Assembly (NCBI RefSeq): GCF_027744825.2
Contig: NC_071349.1
Span: 19,034,501 to 19,098,500 of the forward strand
Length of the DNA: 64,000 bases
Reading direction: 5' to 3'
Origin: Synchiropus splendidus
Taxonomy: Eukaryota; Chordata; Actinopteri; Syngnathiformes; Callionymidae
The notes under the pieces were generated by a model. That model saw only the letters and a list, made by a program, of their open reading frames with translations. It searched no databases and was not told the origin of the DNA. Shown piece by piece: positions 12,470-25,196 of this stretch. The translations under genes were made by a program, and so were the position numbers. Position 1 is the first letter of the stretch. Each line of letters starts with the position of its first letter.

Positions 12470-14072
12470 GACATTGACTGCGGAGTCATGTCTGACTGGG
12501 ATCAACATTGTGGGTGCAGCGTGACTCTGAGTGCAACTGGAGCAACAGACGAGCACCAATGGTTGTGTGTGCAAATGCTAATGCTAACAAAGCTATTTTA
12601 AAAAAGCTATAAAAAAGAGAGTAGCCAAGTTAGTGTGAGTTTCAAAACCATAATAATAATATGGAATAGGAAATCGTCTGAATAATTTTAGAGTCAGTCA
12701 CTGACAGCCACAGCACATAAGTGACATCTGCTTGTTCAAAAGACAGAGACAGAAACTCTGGAGAACAGAAACACAGAGCATTGAAATGACCCTGAAAATA
12801 GGGGAAAAACACACACACAAAAACAGCCAAAACAAAACAAACACGACTGGACCAGTCAGTGGGCCAAACGAAACCATGGAGGGTCTGTAAGGAGCGTTGA
12901 CATAGCGACTATTTTCAAGTGCAACTTTGCGTTCCGAGACGGTGTGACCGGCACATCGTACGAAGAAGTTGAAAGTCAATGAAAGGAAAGTAAATTGCAG
13001 GACAAAATGAATGGATTAAACAAACAGAAATAAGTGAACAGCCAGTGTCTTGCTATACGATACGTACCCCGATACAAGAGAAGGGTAAAATCAGATGTCA
13101 CAAATGCAGCAGCAAATCCAAGCATCTATCGACATAGGCAACTTGAAATATCAACACCACACCATCGACACAATACAGTGCAATATCACAAAACGAAACC
13201 ATGTAGATTCACTCAGTGAAGGTTATGATTATGATGAGAGCAAAGACAGGTATTTCCTGCCTGAACTACGATGATGACATGTCCTGCTGAGACTCTATTA
13301 CTACATTTAAAACAATCACTGCGGCGTCCTGCTGCTTCCACCGACTCGCGGCACCTGGAGGAGCACGTAAATCGCACAAGATAACCGTCGTAAAACAGAC
13401 GCGCGGCTTTGTAAGTGCGCGGTGGCATCTTATTTGTAAGGATACAGTGATTCATATTTCACGCTGAACGATTTGTCATATGCTTTTACAATGAAATGGC
13501 CTTCTTTCTCTGAAATATCTGCAGATGAGGAGCTATCTGCTCGAAGCAGTCTGCAAACTCATGATCATAAAAGTGATTTAAAGTGAGCGCAGAGAGAACA
13601 CACACCAGCCGCCACACTCCGACAGTGACAGTTCTTAACTTGAAAGAGGTGCTTGATCATTTTTCAATAAAATGGTGCGACCTAAATTGTGTATGTTTTT
13701 CTCTCAGTGGAAATATAGATCTGGGGAAAACAAGCAGAAATCCAGCTCCTCCTCAATCTTCCCCTCACCTCCTCAACAGACCAAAATGTATTTATATTAG
13801 ACACTCGATCTATATAAAAATAGATATTAGACAATTATGACAGTGTTTTTACGCTATTTGTCTTTTATTACTTCGATTTTATTTTTTTATTTTTTTGGTT
13901 TTCATTCCAAGGAAATTAATACAGTAAATATTTAACATATTTAAATATATTTCAAGACATTTTCCCTCCCAATTCGCTATAAATAAATTTGCAATTTTAG
14001 TTAACTTCATATTACTTTATTGTAAAATCATAAATTTAATGTTTGAAGAGTTAAGTGAATCCAGATATCTAG
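12470..14072. other. Unique sequence, AT-rich toward the right
   Basis: No gene recognised. The last 250 bp is strongly AT-rich and repeat-like without an identifiable family. Confidence 0.4.
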
Positions 14073-14220
14073 TGATGATCTTGTGAGGCTTCATGAAACA
14101 GTGTCTTACTTTGTAGAGCTCACTAGATGGCGCTATCTGCTGTAAAATCTTTGACTTCAAACACCAAAACCTCAAGTCATTTTTAAGCCAATGGCGCCAC
14201 CTACGGAGCTCTGGAAATAA
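14073..14220 (+). mobile_element. Fold-back MITE copy 6
   Basis: GTGATGATCTTGTGAGGC and TTCATGAAACAGTGTC form the left arm. TCACTAGATGGCGC is at 14120-14133. The inverted arm GGCGCCACCTACGG at 14193-14206 has one change from the family (CTACGG for CTACTG). The right terminal repeat decays after GAGCTCTGGAAA. Confidence 0.85.
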
Positions 14221-14694
14221 ACTTTCAGTAGCCAATAAGTGTGTGCATCTCAGTACTGTTGGTGTTTTCTGTTTTGACTCACCAGGAATTACATTTCCTT
14301 GGTGAGAACAGAAGTGTCGATCTGTCGTACACCAACATCCCAGGGAAGCGTTTTCACGTGAGGCAGGAGACGGATGTTTCAGAGGTTCCTGCAGCAGTTT
14401 CCCGAGGCAGACACGGCGACGTGAGGCCAGGCAGGTCGCGTCCATCAGGTCAGCAGTGAGTGGCGTGATGAGGGAAAGTGGCGAGCTGTTAGTCCGGATG
14501 AGGTAATGAGAAGTGGCGTGGTGTGCCGAGTCAGTGCTGATTCAGGATTCATGCTCAGCACACGGCAAAGTGGCACTGTCACTGAAGTCATCACCCCAAC
14601 ACGAAAGGGCCTTTAAATGTGCAGACTACTGATGTAAACAACATAAAATCCTCTTAAAAACACCTGGAGATTTCAGCAAACAACAACTTTAGAG
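14221..14694. other. Unique sequence, no gene recognised
   Basis: Nothing recognised. Confidence 0.4.
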
Positions 14695-15300
14695 CAGGGG
14701 TTCTTAACCTTTTTGATCTTGGGGGACCCAGCTTTTCCAGAACACATGGGTCCAGGGCCCATTAAAAGATATAGGGTTCAGAAGGTTCAGAATGACGGGT
14801 TTCATTTGTGTTCAATAACCATACATGAAAACAAACATGTAAAATAACATGAAACCAGCAGCAGAAGCAGGTGCAAGTCATGTTCATCAAATTTGCTAAA
14901 GAAAAAAAGATCGAAAAAATTGGAAAAACAGTACATTGTGAATACAATTCTGAATAAAATAAATATGATAAAACCACATCTGAATATGAGAAAACATTTT
15001 CTTTTTCATAAATAAACTGTAATGACGATAAGGAAAGTTTCAATGATAGTATCACCATAAAATATTCTCATGAATTTCAGTTTTAAAAACTGTTCCACCA
15101 CGGTGCTTTCATGAACAGTTTTTACTGTTGGGGGCAGCGACATCACTTTCTTTATTATTTTTTCTTTTCAAGAACTGCTCCACAGTTGTAACTATCACAG
15201 ATTTGTAGCTGTCAAGTCAATAATTATTAAAGCTCATGGACCAGAGGGGTGAAACGAAAAAAGAAAAAACTTCTCGCAGGCCTCTAGGGGGCGCTCAAAT
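14695..15300 (-). mobile_element. hAT family A copy, truncated at one end
   Basis: It begins CAGGGGTTCTTAACC and CTTTTTGATCTTGGGG, the same terminus as the other family A copies. It runs to CCTCTAGGGGGCGCT at 15281-15295, and the second terminus is missing. The reverse complement carries the transposase start region with ATG changed to GTG. The preceding 8 bp CTTTAGAG would be the target site, with no partner. Confidence 0.8.
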
Positions 15301-17690
15301 CACCGATTGAGCGGACCCTGAAATGAGTCCGCTGTCATCGTGAGGCAGATCATTCAACCCAGAGATGTGTATTTACTGACAGGAGAAGGATCCCTGAGCG
15401 CAGCAGAAACACTGCTGGAGGTTTCCTGCCACTCTGCAGGCGTGTAGCAAAGCCCCGGAACATGGCAGTTCTTCATCACCCCACAGGCAGCAGCATGCAG
15501 ATTAAAGTCAGTAATAGCTCATCAGTGACGGCTGGTGAGATCAGGGTGCAGGAGGAGAAGGGGGAACTAGCCACAGGCATGAATCACCACAAATATCCAG
15601 CAGCCTGACGGTGATAAACTGCAGCGCGGCTCACGAACGACTTATCAGATGTTGATTTGTGGGGATGATGTGTCTTGTAAACAATGATGAATAGAACCAT
15701 GTGACTGTACATTACATTACGTTTATATCTGCCGGTGGTGCGTTTTTAACGCCTTCCCAGGCGCGAGGCTTCAGCGCCGTTTCACAGGAGCCTCGCCGGA
15801 TGACCGTCTCTTCGGTGAGCGCGAGGTTTGTCCTGGGGACCAGGTTGGAAACGATGCAGTACACATGCCAGGCCTGTAGGCAGCGCTGGATCCATCAGCA
15901 GCAAACGTGCCGGGAATAATCCGACGCTAATTTGGAACAACTGCATCTGTTTCGGGCTATTACCAAAGTATCTAGAGAAGCTTTGAATGAAACGTTTCTG
16001 TTTTCAAAACAAAAAACCCTTGACAACCAACACGCAAAGGCATTACGTTGCTTCATTACACCTTTCGGAATATACAGTGTTTTCAACAATCACATTCCAA
16101 AAGGTGTTTGTTTTCAAATCTAACCACAGAGTCCCGCTAAATCTGATAAGCACGCGTGAAAACGTGCATCAAGTGACACGCTAAGATATGGGAGTGGAGG
16201 ATGCGACACATCTTAGGGTTTCAGCTTCAGCAACATGTGTCGAAAAAAAAACAAAAAACTCCAGCGACAGGTCTCGTTCCATTCCAGAGAATTCATCAAC
16301 ATCAAAGGACGTGAAGCTAATCGCTGGGTTGCTAGCAGAGCTGATGGTGAAGGAACTTTAGGTAAAGTCGAAGGAGTCGACCATAATGGACTGTTGAATT
16401 AGTTGCTGAGGACTTCATGGGTTGATGAGCGATAATGTCTGGCAGTAAGTGGAGAAATGGCCGACGCTCTGGAGCCATCGCGACCCAAAATGTCTGGGAC
16501 CATTTCACAATGGACACATCAAAGACAAGCCAGAGAAGCAATAGTTTCCAAACATTCCTTTCAAAACGCATTTTGACCAATGAAACGCTACAGTCTCAAA
16601 ACACTACAGTGTTTACAGCAGATCATTCGACGACAAGACGACTAGTTGTTTATCAAAACACTAGATGATCCTTCAAAACACAAGAATTTTCTTTGCTTCT
16701 TTCAAATATTCAAATAATATAATAATAAAGCCGAGTTTGAAAACTATTCACGACACACTAAACATGGTAAATATCTAGACTAAATCAGCGCACAAGGTCA
16801 GCGGGACCGAAGTGAATACGCACTAAAGAACTCATCTCATGAAATAAATATCGAGTGAAAAGCAACAATGTGTTTTTTCTTGTCTTTCAAGTCCCAGTCC
16901 GATGAGTCTGCAGCATTTTAAATTCACTACCAACGGCACACCTGGATCAAAGCAGCATTCATTCATGCGGCTTGTTTTCACTCAGGTTGTGAGACTGCGC
17001 CGCTCGCCTGGAACGTCTCAGGTCGTCGGCACCGACAGCAGCCGCCGACTGCGGCTCTGTGGAAAATGTGGCTTGTTTTGAAACACTTAAGTTCAATGTT
17101 CAAGCACATCAGTCATGGCTGGTGATTTATTGACTAAAGCTGCTGCACTGCCTTCACATCAGGAGCGGCAGGAGGGCCCTGGTCTCCCCGCGGACCGCAG
17201 GATATCCTGCCCTGGAGCTGCAGCCGGGAGGCCTGCTGCTGCCACTGCTGTGCGGAGAGAAGAGAGCGGAACTCTCTGCTGAGCCGCTCCACATATCCAA
17301 GCGCTCGGCTCAGGAATGTGGCTCTTTCAAGCGCCGGCATCATGGAACCCACACGCTTGACTCAGTGGTCGGTTTTCGAAGTGAGCAGCAAACATCCAGC
17401 TGCTCCCAACACTGACCTGTGGAGCTAAGACAACTCATTCACGAGGTGCTAGGGACACCCTGGACAGGAGCAGTACTCGGCACACTTCTCCCACCAGACT
17501 GCTTTTTTTTTTTTTGCTGTTTATTTATGGGACAAAATCCTAAATAATTCATTAATTCGAGCGTTTTGTTGACTACATTTGTACCGCAGAAATAGGATAA
17601 AAATATTCTGTAACACTGGTGACTATGCAATGAATGACTCCTACAGACTATTTCAGCAGCCTCTTTTGTCTGCATCTATCGCCAGCACTG
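15301..17690. other. Unique sequence; GC-rich frame at 17134-17352
   Basis: No supported gene. A 72-codon minus-strand frame at 17134-17352 lies in a locally GC-rich block and reads ALGYVERLSREFRSLLSAQQ in part. I do not recognise it and see no clear splice sites. The remainder is non-repetitive. Confidence 0.3.
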
Positions 17691-17800
17691 TGCTGATGAA
17701 GCTTCATGAAACAGTGTCCTTATTTTCAGAGCCCACTAGATGGCACTCATCTCTAAAGCCTTTGGATTCGAACAGCCATTTCACCAAAGACCCCAGTCAT
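17691..17800 (+). mobile_element. Fold-back MITE copy 7, left half
   Basis: CTGATGAAGCTTCATGAAAC and GTGTCCTTATTTTCAGAGCC lead to a CTCF-type core CCACTAGATGGCAC at 17733-17746 and the TTTGGATTCGAACAGCCATT centre. The right arm is absent. Confidence 0.85.
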
Positions 17801-17842
17801 CTCGGCGCGTTTAGCCAAGGATTTCACCGTCTACTCCTTGAA

Positions 17843-17918
17843 CAATTCCATTTCCTGAGGGGCCAGGTCAAATATTGTGACGGTTGAGGGGCCGCCGTCA
17901 AACCCAAAGACAGGAGAG
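17843..17918 (-). mobile_element. Fragment of the 21.3-21.6 kb hAT-like family, inverted
   Basis: AATTCCATTTCCTGAGGGGC, then GTCAAACCCAAAGACAGGAG, is the reverse complement of sequence near 21580-21645. It is a relic only. Confidence 0.6.
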
Positions 17919-19570
17919 TACGACTTGACTTGAACTATGGAGCAGTCTGGACACATTTCCTAGATGCTGCTGAAGAAACATTAGAAATCAGGTGAGTCAC
18001 ATTCTATTCTCCAGATCATGATACAAACTGTCAGTCCTTTGTCTTGTGTGGTGAAAAACCTTCTCAAAATTATCTCTCCTAAAATGCTTGTTTTCCATGG
18101 CCTTATTGAAGATGTCACTCAGACTTTGAGGCTTTAGAATTTGTTGATGGTCCCTAACTGATGGTGGCTCCTAGCATTAGCGCTGCCTGTGAGAGTGTGT
18201 CCTCCATCAGTGAAGCCTCATGGGGACGCTGAAGAGGACGCCGCCGCCAATATCCAACTATTTTCACCAGCGCAGTGGGAGACCTGCATGTGCTGATGTG
18301 AACCTATGAGGACCACTCCATCTCATCAAAGAAACAGGGATCCAGAGACTCAGAGTCGACCAGTGTCATGATCAAAAGTTCCCTGGATTCAAAATCACTT
18401 TCAAACTATTACCACCAAGTCCAACACACTCTCCACAACTGTCACACGCCGGTGTCGGCTGTCAAACGGCGCGGAGCTGGAGAGCGCGCCGCCGTCACCG
18501 TCTCCTCATGTTCACATGTGCAGTCCAATGCAGTGAGTGAGGCGCGTGTTTATCGGACTTATCGTGATGCAGAATTGTCATTGTGGAGACTGCGGTTGGC
18601 GGTATACCGTGTAAGTTACCGCCCATCCCTGGACTGCATCCATTATGACGACAAACACAGAAGCAGGGAACAGACTCGCGTCTTTGCGCTTGCAAAATTC
18701 CATCAAGTAGTTGGAGAAATTGTCCTCAAACACCTCTGGCTATTTGCCTTTTTCATGGTTCCATTCTGACGTCAATGACAACCGCTCATCGAGGCCACAG
18801 ACTAACCCTGGGAAGGTTGAGGGAATTGGGTATGCGCCCCACAGGCGGGTGGGGATCGAGGGGTGCTGGGATTTAAAGATAGTAAAAGACGTGGAAACAG
18901 CAGGAACAGAAGGTCAGGTCAAGAGTGTGTGTGTGTGTGTGTCCTCGGCTGGCTTTGCTTTCCTCACGGGACTTGCACCGACACCATTAACAATGCAGTC
19001 ATGTTCCGCTGTTCCTTCAGAGGATCCAGAGCACAGACAGGTGCACGGCGAACAACAGCACGGTTTGGGGCTCGCAGCTCCTTAAGACGAACATGTGCTT
19101 CCACAGAGCACCGTCATACGGCCTTTCATTTTGGTCTCCAGGAGAAATTGACACTCCTCCATGTCTCACTCGCGATTGTGATTAATTACTCAAATCCCAG
19201 TGGTTCCTATAAATATCCTGCTCACTGCTGTCAGTTGGATACAGTTCTCAGTTTGGCGAGCCAAGACTGGAAAAACATCATTTAGAATATCCGCGCGGAG
19301 AAGATGCTGTTTGAAGTGTCACAAATCACTGCAGTCCAAATCTGTGCTCCTAAGTGCTTTAAAAACAGACGTGTCTGGTTGGGCAGCTTTGCTCAGAAGC
19401 GGAGCGCTGAGCCGAATGTTGGTGGCCGGCCGAGCCACACCAGCCTCTGACTGACAGGACGCTGTCTCAGTCCACCCGACACGCAAGTCATATGTTGTAG
19501 ACGTCACCTTTCCTGAGGGCCACGACGCTCCTTCAGAAAAAACCTGCACTGTTACGGAAGTGTTCTCCAT
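17919..19570. other. Unique sequence with a short GT run
   Basis: No gene recognised. A short (GT)n run lies at about 18926-18942. Overlapping forward frames at 18368-19285 lack known motifs. Confidence 0.35.
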
Positions 19571-20262
19571 GAGGGGCTCTTAACCTTTTTGATCTCGGGG
19601 CCCACCTTTCCCAGAACTAATGGCCCCGGGGCCCATTCAAGTACTAGAACTGATTCATTCCTCTTCATTTCATTTGTGTTCAATAACCATATTTAATCTA
19701 CTTATGCGTGAACAAACCAAAACATTGTGAAATGACATGAAACCATGCGACCAATGCAAAGTTACTTGTCATGGAAAAGTCCAACCAGCAGCAGAAGCAG
19801 GTCCAAGTCATAGTCATGAAATTTACTGAAGAAAAAAAGAAGATAACAAGAAAATACACTTTGAAAATTGGAAAACTGTCTACGTCTTCAATATAATAAA
19901 ACAATGTCTAAATATCTTGGAATAAAAATAATATATATATTTGATATGAACTAAAAAAAGTAAAGTGTAAATGAAAGTATCACCATCACATTTTTGAATT
20001 AATTTCCCAAACTGCTTCAACAGGTGCTTTCATGAACAGTTTTTACTGTTGGGGGCGCCAGAACTTCTCCATAGTTGGTAACTATCATCAATCTACAGCT
20101 GTCAAGTCAATTCAGTGACTCACAACTGCCACCACATGTGGCAAGTGTATTCAAACTGAGTCTCTCACGGTCCAGAGGTGTGAAACAAAATACTTCTAGC
20201 GTCCCTCTAGGAGGGGCTCGCGGTCCAACCATGGGCCCCGGCCCTACGGTTCAGAATCACTG
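19571..20262 (-). mobile_element. hAT family A copy, both ends present
   Basis: The left end is GAGGGGCTCTTAACC and TTTTTGATCTCGGGG. The right end is GGTTCAGAATCACTG. The 8-bp flanks TTCTCCAT and TTCTAGAA match only partly, so the target duplication is eroded or the end is off by a base. A CCTCTAGGAGGGGCT word near 20204 is the counterpart of the GC-rich subterminal block. The transposase start is present with an internal deletion after MEKF. Confidence 0.8.
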
Positions 20263-21290
20263 TTCTAGAAGGTGTTCAGCTTCCAGTCAGGGGACCAAAA
20301 GTGGTGGCTTTGACTCCTCTGCTGGCGAGAAGGTTTTGAAGTGGAAGGATGATGCTCCACCCTCACAGTCACACTGGGTACGAGATGTGTGTTGAAAACT
20401 TGAAAACACTAGATGTAGCCAGCGAGGTTCTGAAAAAAACGTCATCAGACATGGAAGTCTTTCTGAATTTCTTTTAAAAAACCCAACAACAACAATGGTT
20501 GTAGCTGGAAGACAAGCACGAAGGTGGAACTCTCAAGTACTTTATTCTCTTTCACTGGTATCCAGTTTCTTTTCGTCTTGTTGACCTCTCTATTGTTGGT
20601 TAACCAGGGGTGGAGAGTCTGCTTCTGTGGCTGTACCGTCATACCTCGAGTCATTAGGGAAGTTATCGCCTGTAAATGCGACAGCAGGGCAGCAGGTTGT
20701 TGATATTTTGTTTTTATTTCTATTTCATTTACTTTCATTTCATATTTTTTGTGATGAGTATTCAATAACATTCAGAACAGTGAAGGAGGGACGGAGCGAA
20801 GACAGCGGTGCGGCCTGAGTTGCCCTCAGGTCAAGCGCAGACATGACAGGCGGCGTGTGTGAGAAACAGAGCTCTCACATGCCAGCCAGCCTCACTTGAC
20901 TTGAGGAGCCGTGTGAGTGAGGTGCCCACTTCTCTCCCAGCTGCTCCTCCGCCCTGCTTTGATCCTAACTCTGTCTGAATGGCAATCACCCGGGAAAAGG
21001 TCCCAATTATCTTCTTGGCTCGCGCTTCGCTGCGTGTCACTCTTCTGCAGCCACAACAGGACAAGACACCATGTCGCGCAGAGACAGAGCAGGAAGTGGC
21101 TTCACCAGGAGACGGAGCTCTGCAGTCACTGGCTGTAACCCCTGGGCTCTGAATCCAGACCTGAGCGCCAACCGTTGCAGTGCATTATGGGACTGGACGC
21201 ATGTGTGGTGGAAAGGCTTTTCACTTTCAGACGTGACGCAGCATTTTGTGAGCTGTATTCAGGTTTGAGTTTGTAATACGCAGTTCAGTT
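20263..21290. other. Unique sequence, no gene recognised
   Basis: No supported feature. Confidence 0.4.
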
Positions 21291-21645
21291 CAGGCCTGGG
21301 CAAAGCGCGGCCCGGGGGCCCAAACGCGGCCCTTTGACTGTATTTATGTGGCCCTCCTGGAGTCACAGTTAAATTATAAAACTGACATTTTGTTTTTTTG
21401 TTTATTATGATGCAACTTAAACATATTGGTTATTTTACTTCATTGTTCGTCTTTTCCGTTGAGTATTTCAGGAGTATTTCTTGTCCCTTAACATACATCA
21501 GAACTGTATGAGACACATCTTTAAGCACACATGATGTCATCGCATCATCTTTATTTTCTATTTTCTCATACCCTCCTGTCTTTGGGTTTGACGGCGCCCC
21601 TCAACTGTCACAATCTATGACCTGGCCCCTGAGGAAATGGAATTG
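21291..21645 (+). mobile_element. hAT-like element fragment
   Basis: CAGGCCTGGGCAAAGCGCGG and CCCGGGGGCCC at the left look like a hAT-type terminus. The interior is AT-rich, and the right part has GGCGCCCCTCAACTGTCAC and CCTGGCCCCTGAGGAAATGG. A right terminus was not found. A piece of the right part recurs inverted at 17843-17918. Confidence 0.6.
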
Positions 21646-22973
21646 TTGGAGGAGTAGAGGGTGAAATACTTGGCAAAAAACGGCGAGATGGCTGGTGTCA
21701 CTGCTGCAGGTGAGAGTGCAGACATTATCAGGCTTTTGTTCTCCATTACACAGCTGCGCATTACATTTACGACAACGGCGACTGAAACCTGACTCTCATT
21801 AGAGTTGGACCACAAGCGATGGTGTTTACATGACGCAGCTCCTGCAGGTACAGAGACAAAACAACAGCGTTTTGACCCACGAGTCATTAACATCTCATCG
21901 CAGCATGTAAAAGCAGCGAGGAACCATTTCGCACATGAACTGCATCCAATTTGCCAAAGTGTGGTGGAGCCCGCCGGGCCATGCGGCGAGGCGTCCAGAC
22001 AAGACGTCCCTCAGCAGGAAGCGGCACAACATCCGCTGCCGCCGACTCATCAGGAAATTACACATTGATTTGGAGTCAAGGTAATGTGGCTCCATCAAAG
22101 CACCGAGGTTCAAAGTGAAAGTGCCGGCGAGTTAATGTGGGTTAGTGGTGCACAACCAGCCCCGGTTTGTTGGGGTTCCTGATGGTGGGGTTGTGGGGGG
22201 GCTGTTTGTTTAAAGCGGAAATGAATATTTCAAAGTCAGATGTTTGGATACCAGGGACGTAGGTGGTCCTCATTGAAATGCTGGTTGGGATCCATTTAGA
22301 AATTATCATACAAATACAGTGCTGCTTTTGACTGTAATGGCGGTCAAGCCGCGTCCCCATCGCTCAACCGGATGGACTGCGATCAAGAGGAGAAGAAAGA
22401 CTTCAAGACCTTTGAACAGAAGGATCCAATGAGGTCTTCTGGTGGAGAATCTGACAGAGGATTACCGGCACCACAGGGGGCCGGCCATGCAGATGGACCG
22501 GGAAATGAGCTGCTTTTGAGGAGCTCGGAGGAGAAGAGGGCGCTGGACTGGGCAGCAAGGTGGAGGCCACTGAAGGGCCTCGCTGCTACTCGCTGTACTC
22601 CTCCCATCAGATGGAAAAACTGTGACTGATTATGACTTACAGTCATTTAGTGATGTAGTGGAAGGTGGTGGAAATATTTCGCCCGGAACATCTGGGACGA
22701 GGCTGCCTCCCCAGACACTGTCGGAATGTGATTTTCGTCCTTGAACGTGAATGCTGCCTTAAAATAAACATCCCTGCCTGATGAGACGAATCTGCCCTGT
22801 AAAGTCACCTGGGTGCGAATAGAATAAGTGCTAAAATTGCAGACCAGGAAATTATTCAACACCATGTTTGATTCAGTGGCGGTGAAAAAAATGATGACAA
22901 ATACTTTTATTTACATGATAAGCAGAGCCACAGGTAAATGATCATTTTTAAAATACATTTTAGATTAAATAAT
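21646..22973. other. Unique sequence, no gene recognised
   Basis: Overlapping frames of 70-90 codons on both strands, none recognisable. Confidence 0.35.
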
Positions 22974-23110
22974 CTCAGAATCAGGATTGAATTTATAGCC
23001 ATGGTCAGTGGGGTGTCCACTAACTAGGAAAGTGTTTTGGAATAATAAGAATAATATTAAAAAACAAACAAAAAACGAATGGAACAATAAAAAAAGACAT
23101 TCATTTTTTC
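22974..23110 (-). mobile_element. CR1/L2-like LINE 3' tail, inverted
   Basis: CAGAATCAGGATTGAATTTA, then GCCATGGTCAGTGGGG and CTAACTAGGAAAGTGTTTTG, is the reverse complement of the LINE tail at 8290-8350. Only the 3' end and AT-rich sequence remain. Confidence 0.75.
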
Positions 23111-25124
23111 ATGCAGCACAAATAGATACAAAATAAATAGCTCAAATAGAAGTTATGGGGACGCTATGACGGCGGTTTATTTTCAAAGCTTCAGGAGCCT
23201 TAGGTTGATATTTTTGTGGGAAAATTGGCTGTAATTTGTTAGATTAAGTTGCATGTTGAATTTTATTTGATTGTCTGTTTGAGTCAAGATAATGGCAGCA
23301 AATAACACAACAACCAACATCCCATGAGCAACAAGCGCACAGCCTCCCATGCTAAAGCTAAAGCTAGCAAAACAAGCAACATAGAAAATACAATCAGAAA
23401 TCATTGTAATAGACAACCCATCCTCACGCCCACGGAGTAATATGTTAAAGTTGGGAAGGTGGACTCTTGTGACGCCGCAGACAGCCTCCAGCATTGCAAG
23501 TTTATTTTAACGTAATTTAAATTCTCGTCCCACCTTCCTGACCCCGTGGGCAGCACGTCACGTAAAAGAAAGACTGAGGTTGGAGAAAGGTCAGGAATGG
23601 GATGGCGCTCCTTTCATTCGACTTGTAACCACGCGATGGTGTCAGAGTACTCAAGCTCTGACTCGGATACAGTCCCGTTTCATGTCCTGGAGAAGCTTCT
23701 CCATGAACTGCAAGTCCATCACGAACAGCACAGAGAGAACGTGTGTTGGGAGCACCGGGCGGGAAGAACACACTTGACCTTGACTTTGCTCTATTAGCTA
23801 TTCAGTGTTGGTCTGTTAAAGACGGCGGTTTCCCCTAAAGACGTCGGGATGTCGCGGTAATGCAGCGGTGGCCTTGTTAGACGAACGTGAGGCCTTAGCC
23901 ACATTAAAATTCTACCTCTCCCTTCGGACGTCCTGCCCGTAATTACAACAGCGCCGCGATCCTTGGACTCTCCCTAAACACCATGAAGATATTCATGAAA
24001 AGCCGCGGCGTTCGCATGAGAAAACACAGCGCAGCTGGATGTTGAGCGCTAAACAAGACGCCTTGTTGTTTCCACCTGAAGTATTGATTTAAAGTGCGGC
24101 CCTCAGAGGGACCCGCCGCACGCCTCGGCGAGATCTATCTCTGGCTAAATTACGAAGACATCTGAGGACCCAGGGACCCTTGAACCCCTGGACGTTCACT
24201 TGACACCCCCTCGACGCATCATTAGTAAACGCACTGACCTTTAGAGCCAAACACAAACAACAGCTTATTCAGGTCAAGTCCCCTTTAAGTCCTCCAGGCA
24301 GCCTTGTATTAAACACAGTGACAGCATGATGGATAATCCACATTTGCGCTCTGGCCTGGCCTCACTTCACTAACCAGTGCTCCTTCCTCCAGAAGACCTG
24401 CCTGCTGGCACGGCACTGGCCTACTTGTGTGGAGTGGGACCACCTTCACAACTGCAGAATCTCCAGATCCAGGGAGCGGAACGCAGCTCCACAGGTTTGC
24501 CAGCCACGTGTCCCTGAAAGACAACGTATCTCCGCTCGCTGCCAAGGTGAGGAGGTACAGGTCGGGACGCTCCTCCTTTTGTGCAAAAATAATATTCTGA
24601 AGACATGTTGCAGCGGAGAATGTGAACTCTGGCGTTTAGTTTTTCTTAAACTGCGATTTCCACATATCACACACGGTAACAAAGGTGACATCAAGCGATA
24701 CATGTGAAAAGCACTTTTATCCAGGTGTCACTTCTGGGAATATGTTTTTCTCCCCCCACATCACTGCGCATGTATTCATTTTTAAGTAAATGTGGCACTA
24801 ACTTTATCACTTACATTATCTGTACTGTCAAGAAACATTTTTCTTCCTTGAAAACCTCTCTACTTCTTCATGTAGTTTCATTTTATTACAGTTTCATTTC
24901 TTTATATTTTTTATTTTAACTCGGCACGTGGTATCATAAATGCCAGTGTTGTACTTTGTAACACCAGTTATCAGTGTTTTTATGCCCAGATTAAGGAGTA
25001 CAATGCCACGTTTCGGGTATAATAAACTACAAAGGAATGTCAATAACAACATACTCTGGAAGAGTTTATGCTCCATGCAACATGATCCAGACACGGACCA
25101 AGCCTTTTGTCTGTGCGCTGCATC
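23111..25124. other. Unique sequence; candidate conserved non-coding stretch at 23830-24200
   Basis: No gene. The 23830-24200 block has a different texture from its flanks: several CpGs, TTAAAATTC, CCCGTAATTACAAC and TTGATTTAAAGT words, and no repeat match. Confidence 0.3.
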
Positions 25125-25196
25125 GATTTTAGAGCAGAGAGTGCCATCTAGTGGGCTCTGAAAATGAGGACACTGTTTCATGAAGCCTCATGAGCC
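25125..25196 (-). mobile_element. Fold-back MITE copy 8, right half
   Basis: TTTTAGAGCAGAGAGTGCCA and ATGAAGCCTCATGAGCCCAT form the right half of the family. The core GTGCCATCTAGTGG at 25141-25154 is the minus-strand CCACTAGATGGCAC. Nothing of the left half is visible. Confidence 0.85.

Noticed and set aside
15281..15295. CCTCTAGGGGGCGCT as a CTCF core
   Set aside because: It fits the G-rich half of the consensus but lacks the CCA start. It is a conserved subterminal word in the hAT family, so it is noted but not counted with the MITE cores.
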